Positions 1-8,376 of a stretch of DNA of 38,517 bases are shown here, piece after piece. The stretch spans positions 1 through 38,517 of the forward strand of contig CAJATB010000007.1 of NCBI GenBank assembly GCA_903944755.1, in the 5' to 3' direction. The translations under genes were made by a program, and so were the position numbers. The stretch comes from an uncultured Bacteroidota bacterium. GTDB taxonomy: Bacteria > Bacteroidota > Bacteroidia > Chitinophagales > Chitinophagaceae. Below the pieces are notes generated by a model. It was not told where the DNA came from. It made no database searches and was given only the letters and a program-made list of their open reading frames with translations. Every line of letters begins with the position of its first letter. Within the stretch, counting starts at the first letter, position 1.

Positions 1-3000
1 TCATTTTCCGATTGATCTAGCCTACTATATAAAGACAAGCGTTCCCCAATATTTTCTACATAACTATCTGGAATCATTATTTCCAAATCTGTGTCGATAG
101 TGCAGTCCTGCACAAAATCATCCTGTTTGCTAATTTCGTCTTTAAATAATTCTTTAAAATCGGAGCGTTTTAATTCCCTAACAGCTTCTGCTAATATTTT
201 CTGGTACATTTCAAAACCTATTTCTACCATAAACCCACTTTGATCCCCTCCTAATAAATTACCGGCTCCACGAATATCTAAATCACGCATAGCAATTTGA
301 AACCCACTTCCTAATTCACTGAATTGTTCTAGTGTTTGTAGTCGCTTTCTTGAATCGTCTGGTAGTGTGGCCATGGGAGGTGCTAATAAATAGCAGAACG
401 CTTTTTTATTACTTCTTCCTACCCTTCCACGTAATTGATGTAAATCGCTTAATCCAAAATGATGCGCATTATTTACAATAATGGTATTTACATTAGGTAT
501 ATCTACACCGCTTTCTACAATGTTTGTACAAACTAATACATCATACCTTTTTTCAATAAAGTCAAATATCTTTTCTTCTAATTGGTGCCCCTCTAATTGC
601 CCATGTGCATGACCAATACTTAAATCAGGACACAATTTTTGAATAAGCGAGCACATTTCAGCTAACCCCTGCACCCTATTATGAATAAAGAAAACTTGCC
701 CACCTCGTTCTGTTTCATAATAAATTGCTTCTCGAATAATATCCTCGTTGAAAACTTGCACTTCGGTATGAATAGGTTGCCTGTTTGCTGGTGCGGTATT
801 TATGATACTTAAATCTCTTGCTCCCATTAAACTAAAGTGTAAAGTTCTTGGAATAGGGGTTGCTGTTAAGGTTAAACAATCCACATTTGTTTTTAATGTT
901 TTTAATTTTTCCTTATGCGCCACACCAAATTTTTGTTCTTCATCTATAACCATTAAACCTAAATCCTTAAAATCTACCTCCTTACCCAATACACCATGGG
1001 TACCTACTAATATATCCACTTTCCCTTCTTTTACTTTTGCAATAGTTTCTTTCTTTTGTGCAGCCGTTTTAAACCTATTCATATAATCTACCGTAACAGG
1101 GAAATCCTTTAATCGTTCCTTAAAAGTTTTATAATGCTGGAAAGCTAATATCGTGGTAGGGACTAATATAACTACCTGCTTCCCGTCTACCACCGCTTTA
1201 AACGCAGCCCTTACGGCAACTTCTGTTTTACCAAAACCTACATCACCACAAACAAGCCTATCCATTGGCGCTGGGGCTTCCATATCCTTCTTTACATCGG
1301 CAATTGCTTTCGCTTGGTCAATTGTATCCTCATACATGAAAGAAGCCTCCAATTCATGCATCATGTAATTATCGGGTGAAAATGCAAATCCAAAAAGAGA
1401 TTTACGCTTTGCATACAATTTAATTAAATCAAAAGCGATTTCTTTCACCTTTGCCTTCGTCTTATCTTTTAATTTAGCCCAAGAATCAGAACCTAATTTA
1501 TTAATTTTCGGGGGCGAACCTTCCTTACCTGTATACTTCGAAATTTTGTGTAATGAATTAATATTTACATATAATATATCTGTATCCTTATAAATAATCC
1601 TAACGGCTTCTTGTGTTCGCCCATTCACGTCAATTTTTTGCAAACCACTATACACGCCTACCCCATGGTCGATATGCGTTACATAATCACCAGGTTGCAA
1701 ATCTCTCAAAGTCCTTAGTGTAATAGCTTTGCTCTTGCTATAAGCCTGTTTAACTTTGTATTTATGGTAACGTTGGAATATTTGGTGATCCGTATAACAA
1801 ACTACTTTGTGGTCATGATCGATAAAACCTTCGTGTATGTTTTTTACAATTGGCGTAAACTGAATGGATGTATTTAAGTCAGTAAAAATTGCATGCAAGC
1901 GTTCCAATTGTTTTGCTTGTTCTGCAAATAAAAACAAAGTATAGCCCTTCTTTTCTAACTCCTGAAGGTTCGCAATTAAGTATTGAAACTGTCTGTTAAA
2001 GGAAGGCTGCGGTTGTGTGTCAAAAACTATCTTTTCCTTTGTCAAATGCTGCTGAAAGCCCCATTCTAAAATAAATTTGTCTTGTAATTGGGTGGTCGTA
2101 TTTTCAACAGTTTCGAAATCTTGTACATGACTCTCTCTTTTATGCGGATCGTTTTCGTCCGTTTTATTCAATATAGCATGGTGATTTATGAAATCTTTAA
2201 GTGACTCCATTTGATCAACCCCTTTTTGACGAATCACATCCCAATCCCTTAACCATATAATAGTATCCTTTGAAACAAAATCTAATAAAGAAATTTTTTG
2301 CGTGTCATCAAACTGAGTAGTCACGTTCGGGATAATATTTACCTGCAGTAATTTACGCTCACTTAATTGCGAAGCTGGATCAAACAAACGAATACTGTCT
2401 ACCTCTTCCCCAAACAATTCTATGCGATAAGGATTTTCGTTTCCGAAGGAATAGATATCAAAAATACCCCCTCTTACAGCGAACTGCCCAGGTTCATAAA
2501 CGAAATCTGTTCGCTCAAAACCATAGTCAACCAATTGCTGCATCACTCCGTTCAAATCAAGCGAATCATTGGTTTTGATTTGAATAATATTTTGTTGTAG
2601 CGTATTGGGTAAAATTACTTTTTCAAATAACGCTTCAGGATAAGTAACAATTATTTTCTTATTCCCTCCCATTGAAATTTTAGTAAGTGCCTCGGTCCTT
2701 AGCATAACATGCGAAGGGTTTAATACACTAAAATTATGCGGGGATTTATAAGAAGACGGGAAGTAAAATAAATCTAATGCCTCTGTAACACTTTCAATTG
2801 AATTTAAAAAATAGGCGGCTTCTTCGGCATCATTCAACACTACCAAATGGTTTAATGTTGCTGTTTTAGGATGCGTGAAAATAGTTTGAAGCACAAAAGC
2901 CGGCGTGGACCCTTGTAAATTTTGTAAAAAAACCTGGTAGGGCTTATGTTCCTGCTGGGACATAGCTATCCTGGCCACCAAATTATTTAGGAGGGGGGAA

Positions 3001-3035
3001 TTACGAAAACGTTCAAACAGAGATTGCTCATTCAT
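1..3035 (-). CDS. mfd: Transcription-repair coupling factor Mfd (3' end outside window)
   Basis: Mfd is an ATP-driven DNA translocase that removes RNA polymerase stalled at lesions and recruits UvrA. The minus frame is open from an ATG at 3035 to the window edge, about 1011 codons; by family length roughly 100 C-terminal residues are missing. The N-terminus carries the UvrB-like module (GQFAVRGGIFDIYSFG). A CarD-like RNA polymerase-interacting domain (DHGVGVYSGL) follows near residue 450. The RecG-like motor has Walker A GDVGFGKTE near residue 595, a DEEQKFG box (plus about 945), TATPIPRTL, and a late helicase motif reading QLRGRVGRS. Sampled stretches from both ends and the middle stay in one frame, so it looks intact. 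A TATCTTTG -7 box lies just upstream of the ATG. Identification is secure. Confidence 0.96.
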   Translation of the reverse strand, partial: MNEQSLFERFRNSPLLNNLVARIAMSQQEHKPYQVFLQNLQGSTPAFVLQTIFTHPKTATLNHLVVLNDAEEAAYFLNSIESVTEALDLFYFPSSYKSPHNFSVLNPSHVMLRTEALTKISMGGNKKIIVTYPEALFEKVILPNTLQQNIIQIKTNDSLDLNGVMQQLVDYGFERTDFVYEPGQFAVRGGIFDIYSFGNENPYRIELFGEEVDSIRLFDPASQLSERKLLQVNIIPNVTTQFDDTQKISLLDFVSKDTIIWLRDWDVIRQKGVDQMESLKDFINHHAILNKTDENDPHKRESHVQDFETVENTTTQLQDKFILEWGFQQHLTKEKIVFDTQPQPSFNRQFQYLIANLQELEKKGYTLFLFAEQAKQLERLHAIFTDLNTSIQFTPIVKNIHEGFIDHDHKVVCYTDHQIFQRYHKYKVKQAYSKSKAITLRTLRDLQPGDYVTHIDHGVGVYSGLQKIDVNGRTQEAVRIIYKDTDILYVNINSLHKISKYTGKEGSPPKINKLGSDSWAKLKDKTKAKVKEIAFDLIKLYAKRKSLFGFAFSPDNYMMHELEASFMYEDTIDQAKAIADVKKDMEAPAPMDRLVCGDVGFGKTEVAVRAAFKAVVDGKQVVILVPTTILAFQHYKTFKERLKDFPVTVDYMNRFKTAAQKKETIAKVKEGKVDILVGTHGVLGKEVDFKDLGLMVIDEEQKFGVAHKEKLKTLKTNVDCLTLTATPIPRTLHFSLMGARDLSIINTAPANRQPIHTEVQVFNEDIIREAIYYETERGGQVFFIHNRVQGLAEMCSLIQKLCPDLSIGHAHGQLEGHQLEEKIFDFIEKRYDVLVCTNIVESGVDIPNVNTIIVNNAHHFGLSDLHQLRGRVGRSNKKAFCYLLAPPMATLPDDSRKRLQTLEQFSELGSGFQIAMRDLDIRGAGNLLGGDQSGFMVEIGFEMYQKILAEAVRELKRSDFKELFKDEISKQDDFVQDCTIDTDLEIMIPDSYVENIGERLSLYSRLDQSEN

Positions 3036-3047
3036 ACTACACAGCTA

Positions 3048-3055
3048 CAAAGATA
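3048..3055 (-). promoter_or_regulatory. -7 promoter box of mfd
   Basis: TATCTTTG on the minus strand is a perfect match to the Bacteroidota TAnnTTTG -7 element. It ends 12 bases before the mfd ATG, so the leader should be only about 8 nt. No clear -33 TTG is seen. Confidence 0.6.
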
Positions 3056-3064
3056 CAAGTAGTA

Positions 3065-3532
3065 TTAATAACTTGCATTTACATTCACAATAATATCTAA
3101 TTCCGAAAACGTCTTTGGTAGTATTTCAATAATTGACAATTCGTGAGTACCTGAGAAATAGGGCACAAAAAAACCTTGTCCAAATTTAACCATTAGGCTA
3201 TACTTGCCAGGCTTGAGGGCAATTTTATATTTACCGTCTTTATCCGTCATCATTGAATCTACTAATACCGCATTCACTTTTGCGCAAATTTGACCGTTTA
3301 AACCTTCCACTTTCAATAATGATGTAGGCTCAAAAATATAAACCATTGTATGCAAAAAAGTCCCTTTTGATGTTTTTTGCCCTTTCATTGGCATAGTATT
3401 TCCTTTTTGCTCAAAAACTTGACCTTGCACACCTTGTAATGCAGTCAATTTGGTTTGAGAACTCAAGCTAATGCACCCATAAAATGGCATGCACAAAATG
3501 CTGATAATTAAAGAAAATAGGCACTTTTTCAT
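3065..3532 (-). CDS. Small putative lipoprotein with carboxypeptidase-regulatory-like fold
   Basis: A 155-residue protein of unknown function. The N-terminus MKKCLFSLIISILC is a signal peptide, and FYGC near residue 20 could be a degenerate lipobox, suggesting an outer-membrane or periplasmic lipoprotein. The C-terminal half (about 85-150) contains the segment TDKDGKYKIALKPGKYSL, the pattern of carboxypeptidase-regulatory or transthyretin-like beta domains common in Bacteroidota envelope proteins. It is transcribed away from the protease gene at 3684 and toward mfd, with only 29 bases before the mfd start; it has its own promoter. The domain call comes from the pattern alone. No catalytic residues are visible, so a structural or binding role is likelier than an enzymatic one. 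Confidence 0.7.
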   Translation of the reverse strand: MKKCLFSLIISILCMPFYGCISLSSQTKLTALQGVQGQVFEQKGNTMPMKGQKTSKGTFLHTMVYIFEPTSLLKVEGLNGQICAKVNAVLVDSMMTDKDGKYKIALKPGKYSLMVKFGQGFFVPYFSGTHELSIIEILPKTFSELDIIVNVNASY

Positions 3533-3569
3533 ATAAAAATTGTTTTAATTACAGCTCCTCGCGCATTAC

Positions 3570-3601
3570 CAAAATTAAACAAAAAAATAAGACGCGCACA
3601 A
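3570..3601 (-). promoter_or_regulatory. Promoter of the lipoprotein gene (-33 TTG, -7 TAATTTTG)
   Basis: On the minus strand TTG (3601-3599) and TAATTTTG (3577-3570) are separated by 21 bases, close to the spacing of Bacteroidota housekeeping promoters. The predicted start near 3564 leaves a leader of about 30 nt. Confidence 0.55.
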
Positions 3602-3683
3602 TTCGTTAGTTTTTAAAAGTATTACCGGTATTTCATTGTAAATTAGAGCAATTAATTAGCATTAAAGCATTTGAAATTTACCT

Positions 3684-6600
3684 ATGAAGCAATTTTATTT
3701 TTACACCTTATTAGCCTGTTTTTTTTCAAGCCAACTACTGGCACAGTATGAAACAAAAAAACAAGTGCTTATCAATACTGCAAAATCTTTTGAATTAAAA
3801 TCAAGGGCTTCTTTTTCGGAAGCAGTGATTAAAGCTAAAGTAAAAGGTTGGCCAATGAGTTATAAAACTGGCGCAAAAACAACTGCCTATTTAGTGGGTG
3901 TGGATGCATTTGGCCAACCAAAATATAATATTGCTTTTGTTAATCCGATACCAGCGACTACAGTGAACGCTCACAAAATTTGGCCAAATGGTGGATTAGG
4001 TTTTAACTTATCTGGTAACAGCGATAGTATAACAAATAAAATAGGTATTTGGGATGAAGGTGTCCCACGATTAACACATAAAGAATTTGCTGGAAGGCTA
4101 GTGCATAAAGATAACGCAACAAGAGTTTCTGAACACATCACGCATGTTGCTGGAACTATTATGAGTAAAGGGTTAAACCCACTTGCTAAAGGCATGTCCT
4201 ATGGAATAAAAGGTGCCTATAGTTACGATTGGAACAACGACGAAGCAGAAATGGCACTAGCTGCGGCAAATGGATTACTAGTATCCAATCACTCTTATGG
4301 AATTGTAAGTGGATGGAATTATAATTCAGATTCTACCCGTTGGGAATTTAATGGAAGATGGAATGAAAAAGAAGACTATAAATTTGGCTCCTATGACGAT
4401 GCTGCCCAAGCTTTTGATTCCATTGCATACAATGCACCGAATTATTTAATTGTAAAAGCAGCAGGAAATAACAGAAACGATAATGGTCCAGAAGTTGGGA
4501 AGCCTTATTGGAGAAGAAATGCTGAGGGCAAATGGTATAATGCAGGTAATAGGCCAGATAGCTTGAGTAGCAATAATGAATATGATATTTTAGCTACCGA
4601 TGTAAATGCAAAAAATATATTAACCGTTGGGGCCGTTGCAGGAATAGCAGGTGGATACACCAAAAAAGAAGATGTAGTCATGACTGATTTTAGTTCATGG
4701 GGGCCCACTGACGATGGAAGAATCAAACCCGATATTGTCGCAGATGGTTTGAATGTTTTTTCAACCTTAATTGTCAATGATTCAAGTTATGGGAATAAAA
4801 GTGGTACTTCAATGGCTTCACCGGGTGCAGCGGGCGCGCTTTTGCTATTACAAGAATTAAGCCAGCAGTTAACTAATAAAAATATCAAATCGGCTACTGT
4901 CAAAGCATTAGCCATCCATACTGCAAATGAAGCAGGTAATTTTTCGGGACCTGACTATAAATTTGGTTGGGGATTATTAAATGTGAGTGAGGCTGCTAGT
5001 ACTTTAAGTAATGCATTAAGCACAAATAACAGCTCGGTAAGCACTGACCTTGTATTTGAAAACGACTTACTAAATAATGAACCCAAAACTTATAATATTA
5101 TTGCATCAGGTAACAAACCAATTAAAGCGACTTTGGTTTGGACAGATGTAATAGGAACCAGTAGTACCTTGCTTGACGACCCTACTCCTAAATTAGTAAA
5201 CGACCTTGATTTGGTAATTACTAAGGGGGATAAAACCTACTATCCATGGTCCTTGAATCCATTAATTCCTAGTGCCTCCGCTACAAGAAGTAATAATATT
5301 TTAGACAATGTAGAAAAAGTAGAACTTGAATTGGATTCGACTTCTTTAGGAGAAACTTATAATATCACTGTTTCGCACAAAAGCATATTAGCCCGAGGTC
5401 ATCAGGCCTACTCACTTGTCGTAAGTGGAAGTGGCGGATCTGCTTATTGTAATTCAACAGCAACTTCTAATGCTGGAACAAAAATTGATAGTGTGAGTTT
5501 TAATAATATTCAATTGGCAAATACAACTTCAAACCAATATACAGATAATAGCAAGTATGTGATTACCGGTGAACCTGCTGGATTGCTAAATATATTTGTA
5601 AAAGTAGGAAGTGTGGACGCCACTAATATAAATCGATTTGTGAAAGTGTTTATTGACTATAATAACAATGGTAATTTTGAAGCTGCCGAAACAGTAGGGA
5701 CAAGTAATGTATTACTTAATGGAGATAAATACATAGCAGTAATACAATTACCAAGTGATTTAGTTATTGGCAAAATAACCAAATTAAGAATTGTTGCAAT
5801 GGAAACAAATAGTAGTGCTGATGTGAAAGCATGTGATAATTATACAATTGGAGAAACACAGGACTATACTTTTAAAATTACAAACCCAACCAACGATTTA
5901 CAGATAGGAGAAATCGTAAACCCAATTGGGAATATATGTAAAAAAGACATACAGTACGTAACTGTCAAAGTCATTAACAATGGGTCTGTAGCACAACAGA
6001 ATATACCGCTTAATTTAACTATTAAAAATGGAGAGTCAATTATTCTTAATGTGAATGAAATATTTACAGGAAAACTGAATGGATTAGAGAGTATGAATTA
6101 TACTTTTCAAAAACCATTTACTATTGCAGCCAATACTACCTATTCTATAACCGCTTCAGTTAGTCTAACAGTAGATCAACAAAAATCGAATGACACCTAC
6201 TCAGATATAGTTACTGGTATTGCCGCGGCAGAAAATCCAATTGGGGATGCAGTAGTTTGTAATGCCAATTTAAAATTAACGGTTAGTAACCCAACTTCTG
6301 GTAGTTCCTATTTTTGGTATGATAACAGTGATTTTAAAAATATAATCGCCGTTGGTTCATCAACCACTGCAAGCACTCAGCAAAACAAGGTCTATTTAAG
6401 TAAAGGTTATCAAGGATTAGTTGGACCAGTTTCAAATACTAGCTTATCAAGCACAGGGGGGTATAATAACTTTTCTGGCAATAACATGAAGGTAAAAACA
6501 AAAATTCCATTGACTATCAACACTGTTAAATTGTACACAGGAAACGCAGGGAAAATTGTGTTTGAACTTATGTATATGGCTACTGATACTACTTATTACC

Positions 6601-7460
6601 CAAGCTTATCTCAATTTGTAACAATAAACGCTCCAGCAAGCAGCCCCTCGCCAACACCACCAACTGGAACAACATCCACACCATTTGTTCAAAATGATAC
6701 TGGTAGGATTTATGATTTAAATTTCAAACTTAATGTTGCTGGAGACTACCGAATAGTCGCGAGATGTGACGAGAGTGCGACATTATTCAGGAATGACAAT
6801 ATTATATCAAGTCCATACCCAATTGGCCAAACATCCCTTTTTACCTATACTGGAAATAGTGTAGCTGGCACCACATATCAAAATTATTACTACTTCTTTT
6901 ACAACACCCAAATAAGTACAAACGATTGTTACAGTACGGCTTCGGAAATAAATGTAAAAACAGCCGAAAAGCCAAGCTTTGCTTTAGTTGGCGATAGCTT
7001 AGTGGCAACAATGGCTAGTAACTACCAATGGTACATGGATGATGTGGCCATTGGGGGCGCTATTAACAAAAGCTACAAGCCAACAAAAAATGCTTACTAT
7101 AAAGTAGCAACTTTTATCGGTGATTGTGAAAACGTATCTGATAATAAATTAATTTTAATCACCGATATCGCGACTGCTTCAACAACTGAAATTCGATTAA
7201 AGATCACTTCTGACGATTATGTCGAGAATATAATTAAGGGAAATTCTTTTTACATTCAGTTTAGTAATATCCAAACTCAAGGTATTTCTTTAGAAATTTT
7301 AAATTCAAATGGGAATTCCCTTTTTGTAAAAGAAAATTTAAACAACCAAAATACCCCCCAACGTGTAATAATACCTAGCTTAAGTACCGGCGTTTATTTT
7401 ATTAAAATTTATGCAAATAAGAAGGTGTATGTTCAAAGGGTGTTGATTACTAATAAATAA
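3684..7460 (+). CDS. Secreted subtilisin-like S8 serine protease with T9SS sorting domain
   Basis: A 1258-residue multidomain exported protease. A signal peptide (1-20, ending LLA before QYET) is followed by an S8 catalytic domain at about 95-440: Asp124 (GIWDEG), His151 (EHITHVAGT), oxyanion Asn262 (AAGNNRND) and Ser376 (GTSMASP). A jelly-roll P-like domain of the Kp43 type follows at about 455-582, then a GEVED-type domain at about 590-735 (VFIDYNNNGNFEAAE), a CARDB/Ig-like module at about 738-850, and further Ig-like repeats. The last 75 residues look like a type A T9SS sorting domain ending in VYVQRVLITNK. So it is probably exported by the type IX system and released or surface-attached, acting on extracellular protein. 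His151 is followed by Ile where classical subtilisins have Gly. An oxidoreductase gene starts 10 bases downstream. Confidence 0.93.
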   Translation: MKQFYFYTLLACFFSSQLLAQYETKKQVLINTAKSFELKSRASFSEAVIKAKVKGWPMSYKTGAKTTAYLVGVDAFGQPKYNIAFVNPIPATTVNAHKIWPNGGLGFNLSGNSDSITNKIGIWDEGVPRLTHKEFAGRLVHKDNATRVSEHITHVAGTIMSKGLNPLAKGMSYGIKGAYSYDWNNDEAEMALAAANGLLVSNHSYGIVSGWNYNSDSTRWEFNGRWNEKEDYKFGSYDDAAQAFDSIAYNAPNYLIVKAAGNNRNDNGPEVGKPYWRRNAEGKWYNAGNRPDSLSSNNEYDILATDVNAKNILTVGAVAGIAGGYTKKEDVVMTDFSSWGPTDDGRIKPDIVADGLNVFSTLIVNDSSYGNKSGTSMASPGAAGALLLLQELSQQLTNKNIKSATVKALAIHTANEAGNFSGPDYKFGWGLLNVSEAASTLSNALSTNNSSVSTDLVFENDLLNNEPKTYNIIASGNKPIKATLVWTDVIGTSSTLLDDPTPKLVNDLDLVITKGDKTYYPWSLNPLIPSASATRSNNILDNVEKVELELDSTSLGETYNITVSHKSILARGHQAYSLVVSGSGGSAYCNSTATSNAGTKIDSVSFNNIQLANTTSNQYTDNSKYVITGEPAGLLNIFVKVGSVDATNINRFVKVFIDYNNNGNFEAAETVGTSNVLLNGDKYIAVIQLPSDLVIGKITKLRIVAMETNSSADVKACDNYTIGETQDYTFKITNPTNDLQIGEIVNPIGNICKKDIQYVTVKVINNGSVAQQNIPLNLTIKNGESIILNVNEIFTGKLNGLESMNYTFQKPFTIAANTTYSITASVSLTVDQQKSNDTYSDIVTGIAAAENPIGDAVVCNANLKLTVSNPTSGSSYFWYDNSDFKNIIAVGSSTTASTQQNKVYLSKGYQGLVGPVSNTSLSSTGGYNNFSGNNMKVKTKIPLTINTVKLYTGNAGKIVFELMYMATDTTYYPSLSQFVTINAPASSPSPTPPTGTTSTPFVQNDTGRIYDLNFKLNVAGDYRIVARCDESATLFRNDNIISSPYPIGQTSLFTYTGNSVAGTTYQNYYYFFYNTQISTNDCYSTASEINVKTAEKPSFALVGDSLVATMASNYQWYMDDVAIGGAINKSYKPTKNAYYKVATFIGDCENVSDNKLILITDIATASTTEIRLKITSDDYVENIIKGNSFYIQFSNIQTQGISLEILNSNGNSLFVKENLNNQNTPQRVIIPSLSTGVYFIKIYANKKVYVQRVLITNK

Positions 7461-7470
7461 AAACACAATT

Positions 7471-8199
7471 ATGGCATTAGAATGGGTGGAAGGCGTTATC
7501 ACTAAAATAGAAGATGAAACACCAAATACAAAAAAGTTTTTTTTCGAAATACCGAGCATGGATAAATTTGATTTTGTGCCAGGACAATTCGTGACACTTG
7601 ACTTGCCAATTCATGAACAAAAAAATAAACGCTGGAGAAGCTATTCCATTGCATCAGCTCCTAATAATACAAATACTTTCGAATTGGTAATTGTACATTT
7701 AGAGGGCGGACTTGGAACCACTTACCTATTTAATGAAGTAAAAGTTGGCACTAAAATTACATTGAGAGGACCACAAGGTGTTTTTGTGCTACCTAAAAAT
7801 TTCGATGATGACGTTTATTTTATTTGCACAGGCACAGGAATCGCACCATTTAGGTCAATGATAACATATATCCACGATCATAAAATAGCACACAATAATA
7901 TTCATTTAATTTTCGGCTGCAGAAAATTTGAGGATGGCTTATATATTAACGAGTTAAAAGCATTAGAAGCAAAGGAACCTGGTTTCCACTTCCACCCTTG
8001 CTATTCAAGAGAAACCGAAGTGCCAGTAGGTGCTCACAAAGGATATGTTCACCCAGTTTATCAAGCATTATTAAAAGAAAATAAGGAAACTGCTCATGTT
8101 TGGCTGTGCGGCTGGAAAGCAATGATTGACGATGCACGCAAAAACATGACCGACCTTGGCTTGGATAAGAAACAAGTTCACTTCGAATCGTTCGGATAA
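7471..8199 (+). CDS. FAD-dependent ferredoxin-NAD(P)H reductase-like oxidoreductase
   Basis: A 242-residue flavoprotein of the ferredoxin-NADP reductase superfamily that moves electrons between NAD(P)H and a one-electron carrier. The N-terminal FAD beta-barrel (1-105) has the flavin motif RSYS at 56-59. The nucleotide-binding half has CTGTGIAPFRSM at 119-130 and a late VWLCGW near 212-217. It lacks an attached 2Fe-2S or globin domain and is the length of a stand-alone reductase, so the partner is unknown. The gene begins 10 bases after the protease stop and is probably co-transcribed, though a functional link is not obvious. Its stop codon lies inside the left arm of a perfect hairpin. Family is sure, physiological substrate is not. 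Confidence 0.88.
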   Translation: MALEWVEGVITKIEDETPNTKKFFFEIPSMDKFDFVPGQFVTLDLPIHEQKNKRWRSYSIASAPNNTNTFELVIVHLEGGLGTTYLFNEVKVGTKITLRGPQGVFVLPKNFDDDVYFICTGTGIAPFRSMITYIHDHKIAHNNIHLIFGCRKFEDGLYINELKALEAKEPGFHFHPCYSRETEVPVGAHKGYVHPVYQALLKENKETAHVWLCGWKAMIDDARKNMTDLGLDKKQVHFESFG

Positions 8200-8237
8200 A
8201 GTTTTTATTCATAAGAATTTGAATAAAAACTTTATCC
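8194..8237. repeat. Perfect 18-bp AT-rich hairpin overlapping a stop codon
   Basis: The arms 8194-8211 and 8220-8237 are exact reverse complements around the 8-base loop TAAGAATT. The left arm includes the last sense codon (GGA) and TAA stop of the oxidoreductase. With no GC-rich core or clean T-run it is not a classical terminator; an mRNA 3'-end stabiliser or repeat-derived element is possible. Confidence 0.8.
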
Positions 8238-8267
8238 TTCTATCTTATGATTTTTCCTAGTTAACTT

Positions 8268-8298
8268 TCATAAGAATTTGAATAAATTTTATCCTTAT
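8268..8298. repeat. Second, partial copy of the hairpin's loop and right arm
   Basis: The 19 bases at 8268-8286 (TCATAAGAATTTGAATAAA) repeat 8209-8227 exactly, and both copies continue, with a small gap, into TTTTATCCTT or CTTTATCCTT. The second copy lacks the left arm, so it does not fold the same way. It looks like a 59-base-offset tandem duplication. Confidence 0.75.
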
Positions 8299-8323
8299 TT
8301 AAACTTGTTACTAGTTTACACTA

Positions 8324-8359
8324 ACAAAGAAGGTCCCGATGAATCGGGACCTTCTTTGT
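8324..8359. terminator. Bidirectional intrinsic terminator
   Basis: 17-base arms (ACAAAGAAGGTCCCGAT and its exact complement) are separated by GA, so the real loop is a few bases larger. It sits between the convergent oxidoreductase and glyQS genes and can serve both. Confidence 0.85.
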
Positions 8360-8376
8360 GTTATTCAAAAATTTGT

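Noticed and set aside
802..2600. Several plus-strand open frames within the mfd region
   Set aside because: They are antisense to the continuous Mfd frame and their translations lack any family pattern.
8194..8298. Inverted repeat as an insertion sequence end
   Set aside because: There is no transposase, target duplication or second end; the arms are local and one overlaps a normal gene terminus.
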